Source: Candidatus Aminicenantota bacterium (GTDB taxonomy: Bacteria > Acidobacteriota > Aminicenantia > UBA2199). Taken from it: DNA of 64,000 nucleotides. Location of the stretch: contig JAPKZK010000038.1 in assembly GCA_026393835.1 (NCBI GenBank), positions 186,001-250,000 on the forward strand, read 5' to 3'. Positions 26,275 through 35,435 of this stretch are shown piece by piece. The translations under genes were made by a program, and so were the position numbers. Each line of letters begins with the position of its first letter. Positions within the stretch are counted from its first letter, which is position 1. The notes under the pieces were generated by a model. It did no database searches and was not told the origin of the DNA. It saw nothing but the letters and a program-made list of their open reading frames with translations.

Positions 26275-26303
26275 ATGATAATACTGAACGCATTGAATGT
26301 CAA
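26275..26303 (-). promoter_or_regulatory. leaderless promoter of the AbiEi-like gene
   Basis: On the minus strand TTGACA (26298-26303) and TATCAT (26275-26280) are 17 nt apart, with 6 nt to the ATG. The adjacent dyad TTCATG-ATA-CATGAA covers the expected transcription start. Confidence 0.75.
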
Positions 26304-26361
26304 ATACAATATTGAAAATGTTTTCCAGGAAAGCTTTGTTGATTAATCCGGTCTCTTTCAT

Positions 26362-26525
26362 TCAAAAAGAACTATCGGAAAGAAGCCATTTGGGAAATGG
26401 AATGACATCGATTTCAGAGTCCCGGTCTTTTATCGATTCTTCCCGGTTAGCCGCTAAAATGATCCCTTTTTTTAGGCCAAAGTGCATCATGCCTTTTTTT
26501 AAAGCCCGGACTTCACGTTCCCTGG
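26362..26525 (-). pseudogene. C-terminal fragment of a DUF4143 ATPase
   Basis: About 54 codons read TREREVRALKKGMMHFGLKK, then IILAANREE and VIPFPKWLL before a TGA at 26362. This is the typical last segment of DUF4143 proteins. No AAA domain precedes it. Its first 37 bp match the end of the truncated gene at 19002-19652. Confidence 0.65.
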
Positions 26526-26596
26526 TAAGGATACGGGACAGGCGAATTTTTATTACTGGAGGGAACAGATTAGTATCCAGTCAGAAAATTTCACAG

Positions 26597-26625
26597 TTGA
26601 TAAAAAAATGAATTAATATTATAAT
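26597..26625 (+). promoter_or_regulatory. promoter of the PIN toxin-antitoxin operon
   Basis: TTGATA (26597-26602) and TATAAT (26620-26625) are 17 nt apart. A 10-codon ORF at 26636 lies between this and the antitoxin's AAGGAGG site. Confidence 0.7.
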
Positions 26626-26686
26626 AGGGAAAAGAATGGACCCAAAAAAGGAAAAAGACAATGAGTGAAAACAAGGAGGCCCAAAA

Positions 26687-26884
26687 ATGAACGCTCAGCC
26701 GCTTACCAATGTGCAGATAGAACTTCTTAAATTATATTCGACGAATTTGAGCCAGGATGATTTACTGAACTTAAAAAAAATATTAGCCAGGTATTTTGCC
26801 CAAAAAGCGATTAACGGAGCGGATAAAATCTGGGAAGAAAAAGGTTTGTCAAATGCGGATATGAAGAAGTGGCTCAATGAATGA
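26687..26884 (+). CDS. antitoxin of a PIN-type toxin-antitoxin pair
   Basis: A 65-aa helical protein whose end (KIWEEKGLSNADMKKWLNE) is typical of small antitoxins paired with PIN RNases. AAGGAGG precedes the ATG by 7 nt, and it overlaps the toxin gene by 8 nt. The family is short and variable, so the call rests mainly on context. Confidence 0.8.
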   Translation: MNAQPLTNVQIELLKLYSTNLSQDDLLNLKKILARYFAQKAINGADKIWEEKGLSNADMKKWLNE

Positions 26885-27296
26885 AAAACCGAAAATTGTT
26901 TTAGATACAAATGTTTTGCTTGTTTCTATTTCAAGCAAATCGGAAATGCATTGGATCTTCCAAAAATTACTTCAAGAAGAATTTGAACTTGTAGTTTCAA
27001 ATGAAATTTTACTTGAATACGAAGAAGTAATTTCGAAGAAATATTCCGATGAAGTGGCTGATGATGTTATTCGCACATTGCTTTTACTTTCCAATGTCAT
27101 TAAAAGTGATGTTTATTATAGATGGGCGTTACTGGTGGCCGACGCTGACGACAACAAATTTGTCGATTGTGCGGTGTCGGCTAATGCGGATTATATTGTA
27201 ACGCAGGATAAGGATTTCAAGCCATTGGAGACAGTGGATTTTCCCTCTGTAGAAGTTCTTGATATCAATGGATTTAAAGAGCTTTTAAACTTATAG
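26877..27296 (+). CDS. PIN-domain toxin (putative ribonuclease)
   Basis: A 139-aa PIN protein. The first catalytic Asp is in VLDTNVLLVSI (8-18), the conserved Glu in NEILLEYEEVI, and the last acidic cluster in ADADDNKFVDCAV plus VTQDKDF. This matches the family annotated as PIN-type toxin components, which cut RNA in a metal-dependent way. It overlaps its antitoxin. It looks intact. Confidence 0.9.
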   Translation: MNEKPKIVLDTNVLLVSISSKSEMHWIFQKLLQEEFELVVSNEILLEYEEVISKKYSDEVADDVIRTLLLLSNVIKSDVYYRWALLVADADDNKFVDCAVSANADYIVTQDKDFKPLETVDFPSVEVLDINGFKELLNL

Positions 27297-27339
27297 ACCG
27301 TTCCGTAAACCTTAAGCCCCTTATCAACTTTACTTTTGC

Positions 27340-27395
27340 CTCCGGCGGGTCAGAACCCTTTTGAAAAAGGGTTCCGACACCTCCTAAAACTTCTA
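27340..27395. repeat. REP-like hairpin element, copy 1
   Basis: GAACCCTTTT and AAAAGGGTTC form a hairpin near 27353-27374, flanked by CCGGCGGG on one side and CACCTCCTAAAA on the other. The element, read from the other strand, matches 41840-41890 with compensating changes in the stem. Confidence 0.65.
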
Positions 27396-27417
27396 ATAGG
27401 CTCCCCGCGCCGCGGGG

Positions 27418-28773
27418 TTATCCTTTTATCTTACTGTAAAAATCATACAGGTTCTCCACCGGCACGAGGGAAACATTGTTATTAATCCTGATATCCGCCT
27501 GGGTCGCCGGTAATATGAATTTCGTAAAACCCTGCCGCACCGCTTCCTTGATCCGGCCCTCAATGAATGTGACCGGCCGGATTTCCCCGGTAAGTCCCAC
27601 TTCCCCAATTACTATTAAATCCTTGGGCGCGGCAATGTTCTTATAACTGGTCAACAACGCCGAGATAACGGAAAGGTCCGCGGCGGTCTCACGAATAGCC
27701 ATGCCCCCGGTAACATTTAAAAATACATCGGATTTGTAAAAAGGCAATTTTAATTTTTTCTCGATAATGGAGATCAACATGGCCATGCGGTAAGGATCAC
27801 ACCCAACGGTAATCCGCCGCGGATTCCCGGCAAACGGACTGTCAGTGACCAACGCCTGTATCTCGATCAATATGGCACGCATGCCATTCAATGCCGGGAA
27901 AATGGAAATGCCGGACTCGGCCGTTTGCCGGTGCTGGAGAAATAACAACGAGGGATCGCTAATGGAAGTAAGCCCTTTAGCCGTCATCCGGAATATACCG
28001 ACTTCATCGATGGCCCCAAACCGGTTCTTCTCGGCCCGCAAGATTCGCAAATCGGTCTTGATCTCCCCCTGGAAATAAAAAACCACATCCACCATGTGCT
28101 CCAACATTTTGGGCCCGGCGATCTGCCCCTCCTTGGTGATATGCCCGATAATGAATACGGATATGTTATTGCTCTTGGCGGTATCGATGATCTCCGCCGT
28201 GACATAACGCATGGAAGAAATAGAACCGGAAATGAGCGACGCTTTCTGCGAAGTAATGGTCTGGATGGAATCGATAATCAAAAAATCGGGCCGCAACTCC
28301 TCGATAGAACTTTTTAAATCTTCCAACGTACCCATGGTCAACAAGTAGATGCTCTCCGAATCCACCCCCAACCGGTTGGCCCTTAACTTTATCTGCACAG
28401 CCGACTCTTCCCCGGAATAGTAGAGTATCTTTTTCCCTTTTTTCGACAGGATGCCGGAAACTTCCAACACCAACGTGGATTTTCCTACGCCGGGTTCGCC
28501 GCCGATCAATATGACGGAACCGGGCACGATTCCCCCGCCCAATACGCGATCGAACTCCTCTAACCCGGTAATCTCCCGCTGCACTTCAATGTTATCGATT
28601 TCATTCAATACGATAGGCTTGACCTGTTTGGTCCCGATTGTATGTCCGCTTTCATCCTTTTCGGGTTTCACCTCGATCATGGAATTCCAGGCATTGCACT
28701 GGGGACATTTGCCGTAAAACTTGGGACTCTGATACCCACACTCCACACATTCAAATAAGGCTTTAGCTTTCAT
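27418..28773 (-). CDS. radA: DNA repair protein RadA (Sms)
   Basis: A 451-aa RadA. The N-terminal zinc finger is C9-x2-C12...C23-x2-C26, Walker A is GGEPGVGKST, the RadA-specific KNRFG motif is present, and the C-terminal Lon-like domain follows (VNVTGGMAI, GEVGLTGEIRPV). RadA is a branch-migration ATPase acting in recombinational repair. Length and motifs are normal. It is the last gene of the minus-strand run that begins at gcvT, though spacing and a word repeat suggest separate transcription is possible. Confidence 0.95.
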   Translation of the reverse strand: MKAKALFECVECGYQSPKFYGKCPQCNAWNSMIEVKPEKDESGHTIGTKQVKPIVLNEIDNIEVQREITGLEEFDRVLGGGIVPGSVILIGGEPGVGKSTLVLEVSGILSKKGKKILYYSGEESAVQIKLRANRLGVDSESIYLLTMGTLEDLKSSIEELRPDFLIIDSIQTITSQKASLISGSISSMRYVTAEIIDTAKSNNISVFIIGHITKEGQIAGPKMLEHMVDVVFYFQGEIKTDLRILRAEKNRFGAIDEVGIFRMTAKGLTSISDPSLLFLQHRQTAESGISIFPALNGMRAILIEIQALVTDSPFAGNPRRITVGCDPYRMAMLISIIEKKLKLPFYKSDVFLNVTGGMAIRETAADLSVISALLTSYKNIAAPKDLIVIGEVGLTGEIRPVTFIEGRIKEAVRQGFTKFILPATQADIRINNNVSLVPVENLYDFYSKIKG

Positions 28774-28821
28774 AGATTTTTAGCCACGGACGAACACGGA
28801 CAAACACGGACAATAAAAAAT

Positions 28822-29193
28822 TTAGAATATTTTTCTTTTAAATTCAAGCTTGTCTCCAAAGTTTACTAATAGCCCGATTTTAGTCCCGGTTACCTTAAGA
28901 TAATTCAATAACTGGGCCTCATGTATGGATAATAAACAGCTAACCGCTTTGACTTCAATCAATACCTTCCCTTCTACCATAATATCTGCCCGAAAATCTC
29001 CAACTAAGTGATTCTTATAATATACATTTAAAACCTTCTGGCTTTCAGCACATAATCCCATATCGCCTAACTCGATCATTAATGATTTTTCATATACAGA
29101 TTCTAAAAACCCCCCACCCAATTCATCATAAACATTATAAAAACATCTTATAACGCTATCCGTCAAATCTTTATACAAAATATCGCTGCCCAT
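28822..29193 (-). CDS. GxxExxY family protein
   Basis: A 123-aa protein with the name-giving motif in GGGFLESVYEKSL (26-38) and the core FRADIMVEGKVLIEVKAV, which resembles a PD-(D/E)XK nuclease fold (D...E-x-K). Function is unknown; members are widespread and mobile in environmental bacteria. It lies between glyS and radA and is bracketed by 'cacggacgaacacgg' word repeats, so it may be an insertion into the run. Confidence 0.85.
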   Translation of the reverse strand: MGSDILYKDLTDSVIRCFYNVYDELGGGFLESVYEKSLMIELGDMGLCAESQKVLNVYYKNHLVGDFRADIMVEGKVLIEVKAVSCLLSIHEAQLLNYLKVTGTKIGLLVNFGDKLEFKRKIF

Positions 29194-29233
29194 TTTTTTC
29201 TTTTTGTCCGTGTCCGTCCGTGTTCGTCCGTGG

Positions 29234-31315
29234 CTAAATTTTATTGGTTTCGACGATTAATGAGAAATCGGCGATCTGCGATAATAATTCATCCATGCGC
29301 TGCACCAGGCCGACCCGGTTCTGCTTTAACCCCTCATCCTCCGCATTTACAAGAACTTTTTCAAAGAAATTATCCACCACGGGCTTCATTTCCAGGAACT
29401 GGGAACAGGCTTCCACGTATTCGCCCATAACAATGGAAGCTTCGATCTTAGTTTTGGTCTCTTTAAAAATATCGAACAAGATTTTTTCTTCCTTCTCAAT
29501 TAAACGGTCTTCGGAAACGACGCAGCGTTGGGCGTTCTTAACGATGTTTTTGAGGCGCTTGTGCAGCGATACCAGGTGGAGAATGGCGTCGCTGTTGGCT
29601 ACTTTGGATACGCCGTAACACCGGACAAAGAGCCGGTAAACGTTCAGGCGCTCGCTGGGGATGTTAAGAATGGCATTCACAACGTCATACCGGTACTTGA
29701 GGATATCTTTGAAAATATTCTCCACCCGGCTTAAAAACAAATCGACGGCGGTTTTAACCAACGCCTCATGCGCCTCGCCGCCGGAAACGAAATGCCCGGC
29801 CGCCAGGTGAATGAATGCTTTGAGATCGAAACCTAACTTAAACTCGGTAATGACCTTGATAATGGCATTGGCGTCGCGACGAATGCCATAGGGGTCCTTG
29901 GAACTGGATATTTTGATGTCCTGCGAAATAAAACCGGTGATATTATCGATCTTGTCGGCTATGGACAACAACCCGGCCCCCAGGTCTTCCAACCTTACTT
30001 TCACGTACCCTTTAGGCTCATAATGACCGTAAACGGCTTTCCATATAGTTTCCTCGGCCCCGGTTTCTTTTAAATAAAGCCCGCCCATGATGCCCTGCAG
30101 CGAAGGGAACTCCCTCACCATACGGGTGACCAGGTCGTTCTTGCAATACAGGGCCGCTTTTTGCAGGGGCTCCGCCAGGCGCTCTTCTTTGGTTTGCTTG
30201 ACCAGGTAATTCACCAGGCTAAACAAGCGGTCGGTTTTTTCAAAGAAAGTTCCCAAACCTTTGTGAAACATAACATTCTTTAGGCTTTCCCGTAAGGCGA
30301 TGAAATCATCCTTGCGGTCCTTATCCCAGAAAAACCGGGCGTCCTCGAAAGTGGCGCGAATGACCCGCTCATTCCCTCGCGCTACGAATTTATTCTCATC
30401 CGGGATATTGGATACGCCGATGAAAATATTCATAAGAATGTTCTTTTTATCGTAAACCGGCAGTAGTTTTTTCTCTTTTATCATAAAGGTGGAAATGATC
30501 TCGGAAGGCAATTCCAGGTATTTCCGGTCGAATTCGCCGTGGAATATCACGGGGTATTCGTTGTTGTAAACATAGTCATCCAGCATGGCGGTGTCGGGCT
30601 TGATGTTGGCATTATACTCTTCCTCGATATCGGTAATCTCATCGACGATTTTTTTGCGCCGTTCATCTTCCCTGACAATGACAAAATTTTTGGCCAACAG
30701 CTCGCAGTAATCTTTAAAGGACTTAACCGTGAAAAAATCTTCGGACAGGAGAATGTGACCGAAGGTTTTATTGGAGGAACGCACCCCGGCGAATTCGCAT
30801 TCCACCACCTGGTTGTCCAGCAAGGCCAGGATATTTTTGACGGGGCGAACAAAAGGGACCCGCGAGGCATTCCACACCATGGTTTTGGCAAAGGTCAACT
30901 CCCCCAACACCTGGGGCAATATGCCTTTTAAGATTTCCAGGGTGGGACGGCCCTCGGCCCTCCTCTCGATCACCATATAAGGACCTTTGGGTGAATTCAC
31001 CTCTTTTAAATCGGCCAACTCCACGTTGTTAAATTCCATGAATTTGGTTAAGGCAATGGTGGGGTTTCCCTGCTCGTCGAAGGCGATGCGTTTGGCCGGT
31101 CCTTTGAGCTGCTCTTCGGTGTCTTCGGCCTTGGGGTTGATCTGGTTGATGTAGATCATGAACCGGCGGTTGGTGGCCGCGGCTTCGACGTATTTGAATT
31201 CCACCGATTCTTTGGTCAACCGGTCCTGCAATTTCTTATTCAATTGTTCGAGAATGTTGGGTATCTCGGAAACGGGTACTTCCTCGACTCCCAGTTCAAA
31301 AAGAAAATCACTCAT
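29234..31315 (-). CDS. glyS: glycyl-tRNA synthetase beta subunit
   Basis: A 693-aa GlyS. It begins FLFELGVEEVPVSEIPNILE as usual, has the central HD-like region (MVREFPSLQGIMGGLYLKETG) and the YGIRRDANAII motif near 480. It binds tRNA-Gly in the alpha2beta2 synthetase. Its start lies 13 nt after glyQ. The two-subunit enzyme is the bacterial type. Confidence 0.95.
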   Translation of the reverse strand: MSDFLFELGVEEVPVSEIPNILEQLNKKLQDRLTKESVEFKYVEAAATNRRFMIYINQINPKAEDTEEQLKGPAKRIAFDEQGNPTIALTKFMEFNNVELADLKEVNSPKGPYMVIERRAEGRPTLEILKGILPQVLGELTFAKTMVWNASRVPFVRPVKNILALLDNQVVECEFAGVRSSNKTFGHILLSEDFFTVKSFKDYCELLAKNFVIVREDERRKKIVDEITDIEEEYNANIKPDTAMLDDYVYNNEYPVIFHGEFDRKYLELPSEIISTFMIKEKKLLPVYDKKNILMNIFIGVSNIPDENKFVARGNERVIRATFEDARFFWDKDRKDDFIALRESLKNVMFHKGLGTFFEKTDRLFSLVNYLVKQTKEERLAEPLQKAALYCKNDLVTRMVREFPSLQGIMGGLYLKETGAEETIWKAVYGHYEPKGYVKVRLEDLGAGLLSIADKIDNITGFISQDIKISSSKDPYGIRRDANAIIKVITEFKLGFDLKAFIHLAAGHFVSGGEAHEALVKTAVDLFLSRVENIFKDILKYRYDVVNAILNIPSERLNVYRLFVRCYGVSKVANSDAILHLVSLHKRLKNIVKNAQRCVVSEDRLIEKEEKILFDIFKETKTKIEASIVMGEYVEACSQFLEMKPVVDNFFEKVLVNAEDEGLKQNRVGLVQRMDELLSQIADFSLIVETNKI

Positions 31316-31328
31316 GATGGTCCTCGTT

Positions 31329-32201
31329 TTACGGTTTAGGCGCTTTTACCAGGTCCTCGCCCTCTGTTAGTCTTATATATGCTTGCGCGATTTTCGCCGA
31401 AAGGTCCCGCATGTTGGCCATGAAGGCATTTCTTTCGGCGACGGATACGGCTTTCCTGGCGTCCAGGATATTAAAGGTATGCGAACACTTTAACACGTAA
31501 TCGAAAGCGGGCAGGTAAAGGTCGGCTTCGATAAGGCGCCTGGCTTCGCTCTCGTATTGGGTGTAGAAACCCCGCAGCATCGTGATGTCGGCAAATTCGA
31601 AATTATAAATGGAAAACTGGCGTTCTTCTTCGGTGCGCAATTCGGCGTAACCCACCTGGTTGCCCCATTCGAGCCTGTAAATGGAATCCTTGCCGTCCTG
31701 GAAAGCGGCCAGGCGCTCGATGCCATAGGTGATTTCCATGGAATTGGGGTTTAAATCGACGCCGCCGGCCTGCTGGAAATAGGTAAACTGGCTGATCTCC
31801 AGGCCGTCGCACATGACCTGCCAGCCGACGCCCCAGGCCCCAAGGGAAGGGGACGCCCAGTTGTCTTCATCGAATTTGATGTCGTGGTTGCGGATATCGA
31901 TGCCCAGGTACTGGAGGCTCTGGAGATATAAAACCTGGCCATTTTTGGGAATGGGCTTGAAAATGACCTGGAACTGGTTGTGCTTCTGGACACGGTTGGG
32001 GTTCTGGGCGTAACGGCCGTCGTCGGGTCTCCTGGCCGGCTGCCAATAGGCAACCTTCCAGGGTTTCTTCCCCAGCACCCGGAAGAAAGTGTCGGGCGTC
32101 ATGGTGCCGGCCCCCACTTCATTGTCGTAACCGGAAGCGATATAGCAGCCCGTGGCCGCCCAGAATTCCTGCAGCTTTAATATTATGTGTTGTACGCTCA
32201 T
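31329..32201 (-). CDS. glyQ: glycyl-tRNA synthetase alpha subunit
   Basis: A 290-aa GlyQ with the class II catalytic core: YDNEVGAGTMTPDTFFRVLG, FQVIFKPIP (motif 2 region) and ITYGIERLAAFQ (motif 3 region). It charges tRNA-Gly with the beta subunit. It sits directly downstream of the glycine cleavage genes. Confidence 0.95.
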   Translation of the reverse strand: MSVQHIILKLQEFWAATGCYIASGYDNEVGAGTMTPDTFFRVLGKKPWKVAYWQPARRPDDGRYAQNPNRVQKHNQFQVIFKPIPKNGQVLYLQSLQYLGIDIRNHDIKFDEDNWASPSLGAWGVGWQVMCDGLEISQFTYFQQAGGVDLNPNSMEITYGIERLAAFQDGKDSIYRLEWGNQVGYAELRTEEERQFSIYNFEFADITMLRGFYTQYESEARRLIEADLYLPAFDYVLKCSHTFNILDARKAVSVAERNAFMANMRDLSAKIAQAYIRLTEGEDLVKAPKP

Positions 32202-32225
32202 CTTTTTATTTTTTATCTCTTTAGT

Positions 32226-33671
32226 TTATTCTACCTTTTTTTCCCATTTAAGCACTAATTGCCGGGCGGCCAGTACTTCATCCAACCGCCGGACGGGTGT
32301 ACCGTAAGGGGCGTTTCGTAACTTGTCCGGGTCTTCCTCGGCTTCTTTCAATATGGTTTTCATGGTCCGGATAAATGTATCCAGCGTCTCTTTGCTTTCG
32401 GTTTCGGTGGGCTCGATCATCATGGCGCCGTGCACGATCAAGGGGAAATAGATGGTAAAGGGATGGATGCCGAAATCCAGCAGCCGTTTGGCAATGTCCA
32501 GGGTTTTGACGTTTAAGCCTTTATCGGAGAAAACCACTTCATGAAGGCTTTTGGATTTGTAGGGTAAATCCAGGAAGCCTTCCAGGTTTTTGCGGATGTA
32601 ATTGGCGTTTAATACGGAATCTTCGGCGATTTTCCTGAGGTTTTCCTTGCCTATGGCCATGAGGTAAACCAGCGCCCGGACCATGATGAGAAAATTGCCG
32701 TAATAGTTTTTGACCCGGCCGATGCCTTGATTGAAATAGGCGGCGTGATAAAGGTCGCCTTGTTTGGAAAGCACGGGTACGGGTAAGTGCGGCAGCAGTT
32801 CCGCGGCGACGCCCACCGGGCCGGACCCGGGTCCGCCGCCGCCGTGGGGGGTGGCAAAGGTCTTGTGCAGGTTTAAATGCAGCACGTCCACGCCCAGGTC
32901 CCCGGGCTTGACAATGCCCATAAAGGCGTTCATATTGGCGCCGTCCATGTAGAGCAGCGAACCGTTCTTATGAAGAACCCGGGAAATCTCGACGATGTTC
33001 CGCTCGAATACGCCCAGGGTATTGGGGTTGGTCATCATCAAAGCGGCCACGTCTTGATTCAAATGGGCTTCCAGGGTGGCCACATCCAGGATGCCGTTTT
33101 CATTGGAGGGTATTTCTTTGACTTCGTAGCCGGAAAAATGGGCGGAAGCGGGATTGGTGCCGTGGGCGGAATCCGGGATCAATATGATTTTCCGGGGGTT
33201 GCCCCTGGCGGCCAGGTGCGCACGGATGATCTTTATCCCCGTGAATTCGCCGTGGGCGCCGGCGGCCGGCGCCAGGGTAAATCCCGCCATGCCGGTGACG
33301 TCCATCAACCACTTTTCCAGGGTCTTCATGATCTCCAGGTTGCCCTGCACCAGTTTCATGGGCGCATAAGGATGGGCGGAAAATTCTTCCCAACCGGCTA
33401 TGGCTTCGTTGATCTTGGGATTGTATTTCATGGTGCAGGAGCCGAGGGGGTAAAACCCGGAATCCACGGAATGGTTCAACTGGGATAGGTTGGTATAATG
33501 CCTGACGATTTCGACTTCGGACAGTTGGGGGAAATCGGCGAGGTCTTCATCATGCCGGCGGTATTGGTCATCCATGGCGATCAAGTCGCCGGGGAGCTCG
33601 GTCTCGGAAAAGGAATAGCCTATTTTTCCTTCTTTGCTTTTATTAAATATCAATTCGGGCAGCTTGTTCAT
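32226..33671 (-). CDS. gcvPB: glycine dehydrogenase (decarboxylating) subunit 2
   Basis: A 481-aa P-protein half. It carries the PLP lysine in NLHKTFATPHGGGGPGSGP and substrate loops PLGSCTMKYNPKI and DGANMNAFMG. With GcvPA it decarboxylates glycine and passes the aminomethyl group to GcvH. Its start overlaps the GcvPA stop by 4 nt. Confidence 0.95.
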   Translation of the reverse strand: MNKLPELIFNKSKEGKIGYSFSETELPGDLIAMDDQYRRHDEDLADFPQLSEVEIVRHYTNLSQLNHSVDSGFYPLGSCTMKYNPKINEAIAGWEEFSAHPYAPMKLVQGNLEIMKTLEKWLMDVTGMAGFTLAPAAGAHGEFTGIKIIRAHLAARGNPRKIILIPDSAHGTNPASAHFSGYEVKEIPSNENGILDVATLEAHLNQDVAALMMTNPNTLGVFERNIVEISRVLHKNGSLLYMDGANMNAFMGIVKPGDLGVDVLHLNLHKTFATPHGGGGPGSGPVGVAAELLPHLPVPVLSKQGDLYHAAYFNQGIGRVKNYYGNFLIMVRALVYLMAIGKENLRKIAEDSVLNANYIRKNLEGFLDLPYKSKSLHEVVFSDKGLNVKTLDIAKRLLDFGIHPFTIYFPLIVHGAMMIEPTETESKETLDTFIRTMKTILKEAEEDPDKLRNAPYGTPVRRLDEVLAARQLVLKWEKKVE

Positions 33672-35023
33672 TGTAACTCTCCAATGGCGTTTATTAACCG
33701 GTCGATATCTTTTTTCTTATGCATTTCGGTGAAATTGACCAGGACCGCTGTTTCATAATCTTTATGAAACCATTTCAACGGGATACCCGCCAGGATGCCT
33801 TTGGATTCGAGTTTAGCGGTAAAGTCGTCCACGGTCATATTCTTGATTTCCAGTACGATTTCATTGAAAAAGTTCCGGGGGTACTTGACGGCCACATGGG
33901 GGAATTTTTGGATTTCTTTGACAAAGTAGGCGGTGTTGAGGTGGTTGGTTTTGGCGATTTTCAGCAGCCCGGTTTTGCCCATGGTGGCCAGGTACATGCC
34001 GGCCCTCAGGGCGCACCAAGCTTCGTTGGAGCAGATATTGGACGTGGCTTTTTCGCGTTTGATGTGTTGTTCGCGGGTGGAGAGGGTCAGCACGTAGCCG
34101 CGTTTTCCTTCGACGTCAAGGGTTTCGCCCACGATGCGGCCGGGCATCTGGCGGACAAAATCTTTTTTAACGGTCATGAAGCCCAGGTAAGGGCCGCCGT
34201 AACCAAGGGGCAGGCCGAAAGCCTGGGCTTCGCCCACCACGATATCCACGCCGCATTGCCCGGCGGGTTTTAGGAACGGCAGCGACATGGCTTCGGTTAC
34301 CGCCTGGACGGCCAGGGCGTCTTTGCCGTGCAGGATATCGGAAATCTTTGGGCTGTCTTCCACTACACCGAAGAAATTGGGAGATTGGAAAAGAAAACCG
34401 GCGCAGTCGTCGCACACTTTTTTATTTAAGTCTTCCAGGTTGACGGTTCCCGTGTTTCGATCAAAATCCACATATTGAATTTTTAATTCGACCAGGTCGC
34501 GGAGGTAGGTTTCGATGATTTCGATGTATTCCGGGTGGAGGTTGCGGGCGATGAGGATGGTATTTTTTTTGCGGGCTTTGCGGGCCACCAGGAGCGCCCC
34601 TTCGGCGGCGGCGGTGCCGCCGTCGTAAAGGGAGGCGTTGGATACGTCCATGCCGGTCAACATGGCCATCATGGTCTGGTATTCGAACATGCCCTGCAAA
34701 CTGCCCTGGCTCACTTCGGGTTGGTACGGGGTGTAGGGGGTGACGAATTCTCCTTTGCCGCTCATATGTTTCACGACTTCGGGGATAAAATGATGATAAG
34801 CGCCGCCGCCTAAAAAGCTTAAATAAGCGGAGAATTTATTTTTCCCGGCGATTTCTTTGAAGGTTTCCAGTAAACGGTCTTCCGGTACAGCGGGGGGGAT
34901 ATGATCCAGCGCGTAATAGGCTTTATCCCTCGGGATATCTGAAAATAACTCCCGGGTGTCTTGTATACCGAGGCATTTTCGCATCTCGTCCCGGTCGGAA
35001 TCGGTGAGTGGAAAATATCTCAT
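33668..35023 (-). CDS. gcvPA: glycine dehydrogenase (decarboxylating) subunit 1
   Basis: A 451-aa P-protein half that lacks the PLP lysine, as expected. Typical motifs are FLGGGAYHHFIPEVVKHM, TPYTPYQPEVSQGSLQGMFE and STREQHIKREKATSNICSN. It works as a dimer with GcvPB. It follows gcvH without a gap. Confidence 0.95.
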   Translation of the reverse strand: MRYFPLTDSDRDEMRKCLGIQDTRELFSDIPRDKAYYALDHIPPAVPEDRLLETFKEIAGKNKFSAYLSFLGGGAYHHFIPEVVKHMSGKGEFVTPYTPYQPEVSQGSLQGMFEYQTMMAMLTGMDVSNASLYDGGTAAAEGALLVARKARKKNTILIARNLHPEYIEIIETYLRDLVELKIQYVDFDRNTGTVNLEDLNKKVCDDCAGFLFQSPNFFGVVEDSPKISDILHGKDALAVQAVTEAMSLPFLKPAGQCGVDIVVGEAQAFGLPLGYGGPYLGFMTVKKDFVRQMPGRIVGETLDVEGKRGYVLTLSTREQHIKREKATSNICSNEAWCALRAGMYLATMGKTGLLKIAKTNHLNTAYFVKEIQKFPHVAVKYPRNFFNEIVLEIKNMTVDDFTAKLESKGILAGIPLKWFHKDYETAVLVNFTEMHKKKDIDRLINAIGELQ

Positions 35024-35422
35024 TTATTTCTCCTCTAAAATTCCTTTCAGGTATTCTTCGTATGCGGCGGCGTTCATGAGATCAGCCAATTGGCCGGAAT
35101 CGTCCATCTTGATTTTGAAAACCCAACCGTCGCCGTAAGGGTCTTTATTAACGGTTTCCGGTTTGTCTCCCAGGAGTTCGTTGGCTTCGACGATTTCGCC
35201 GGTAACAGGGGAATATATATCGCTGACTGCTTTGACGGATTCGATATTGGCGCAGGCGTCTCCTTTTTCGACGGCGTCGCCCACGGCCGGTAGTTCGACG
35301 TACACCACATCGCCCAGCTCTTTTTGTGCGTAATCGGAGACGCCGATAATGGCGATTTCTCCTTCTGTTTTCACCCATTCATGTTCTTTGGTAAATTTTA
35401 AATCCTTTACATTTGCACTCAT
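35024..35422 (-). CDS. gcvH: glycine cleavage system H protein
   Basis: A 132-aa lipoyl carrier. The lipoylated lysine is in ESVKAVSDIYSPVTGEIVEA. It shuttles the aminomethyl group between the P and T proteins. AGGAGG precedes the ATG. No lipoamide dehydrogenase (L protein) gene is in the window. Confidence 0.96.
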   Translation of the reverse strand: MSANVKDLKFTKEHEWVKTEGEIAIIGVSDYAQKELGDVVYVELPAVGDAVEKGDACANIESVKAVSDIYSPVTGEIVEANELLGDKPETVNKDPYGDGWVFKIKMDDSGQLADLMNAAAYEEYLKGILEEK

Positions 35423-35435
35423 AATTTCCTCCTAT

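Noticed and set aside
30539..30931. 130-aa plus-strand frame within glyS
   Set aside because: It is antisense to a conserved housekeeping gene with normal codon use.
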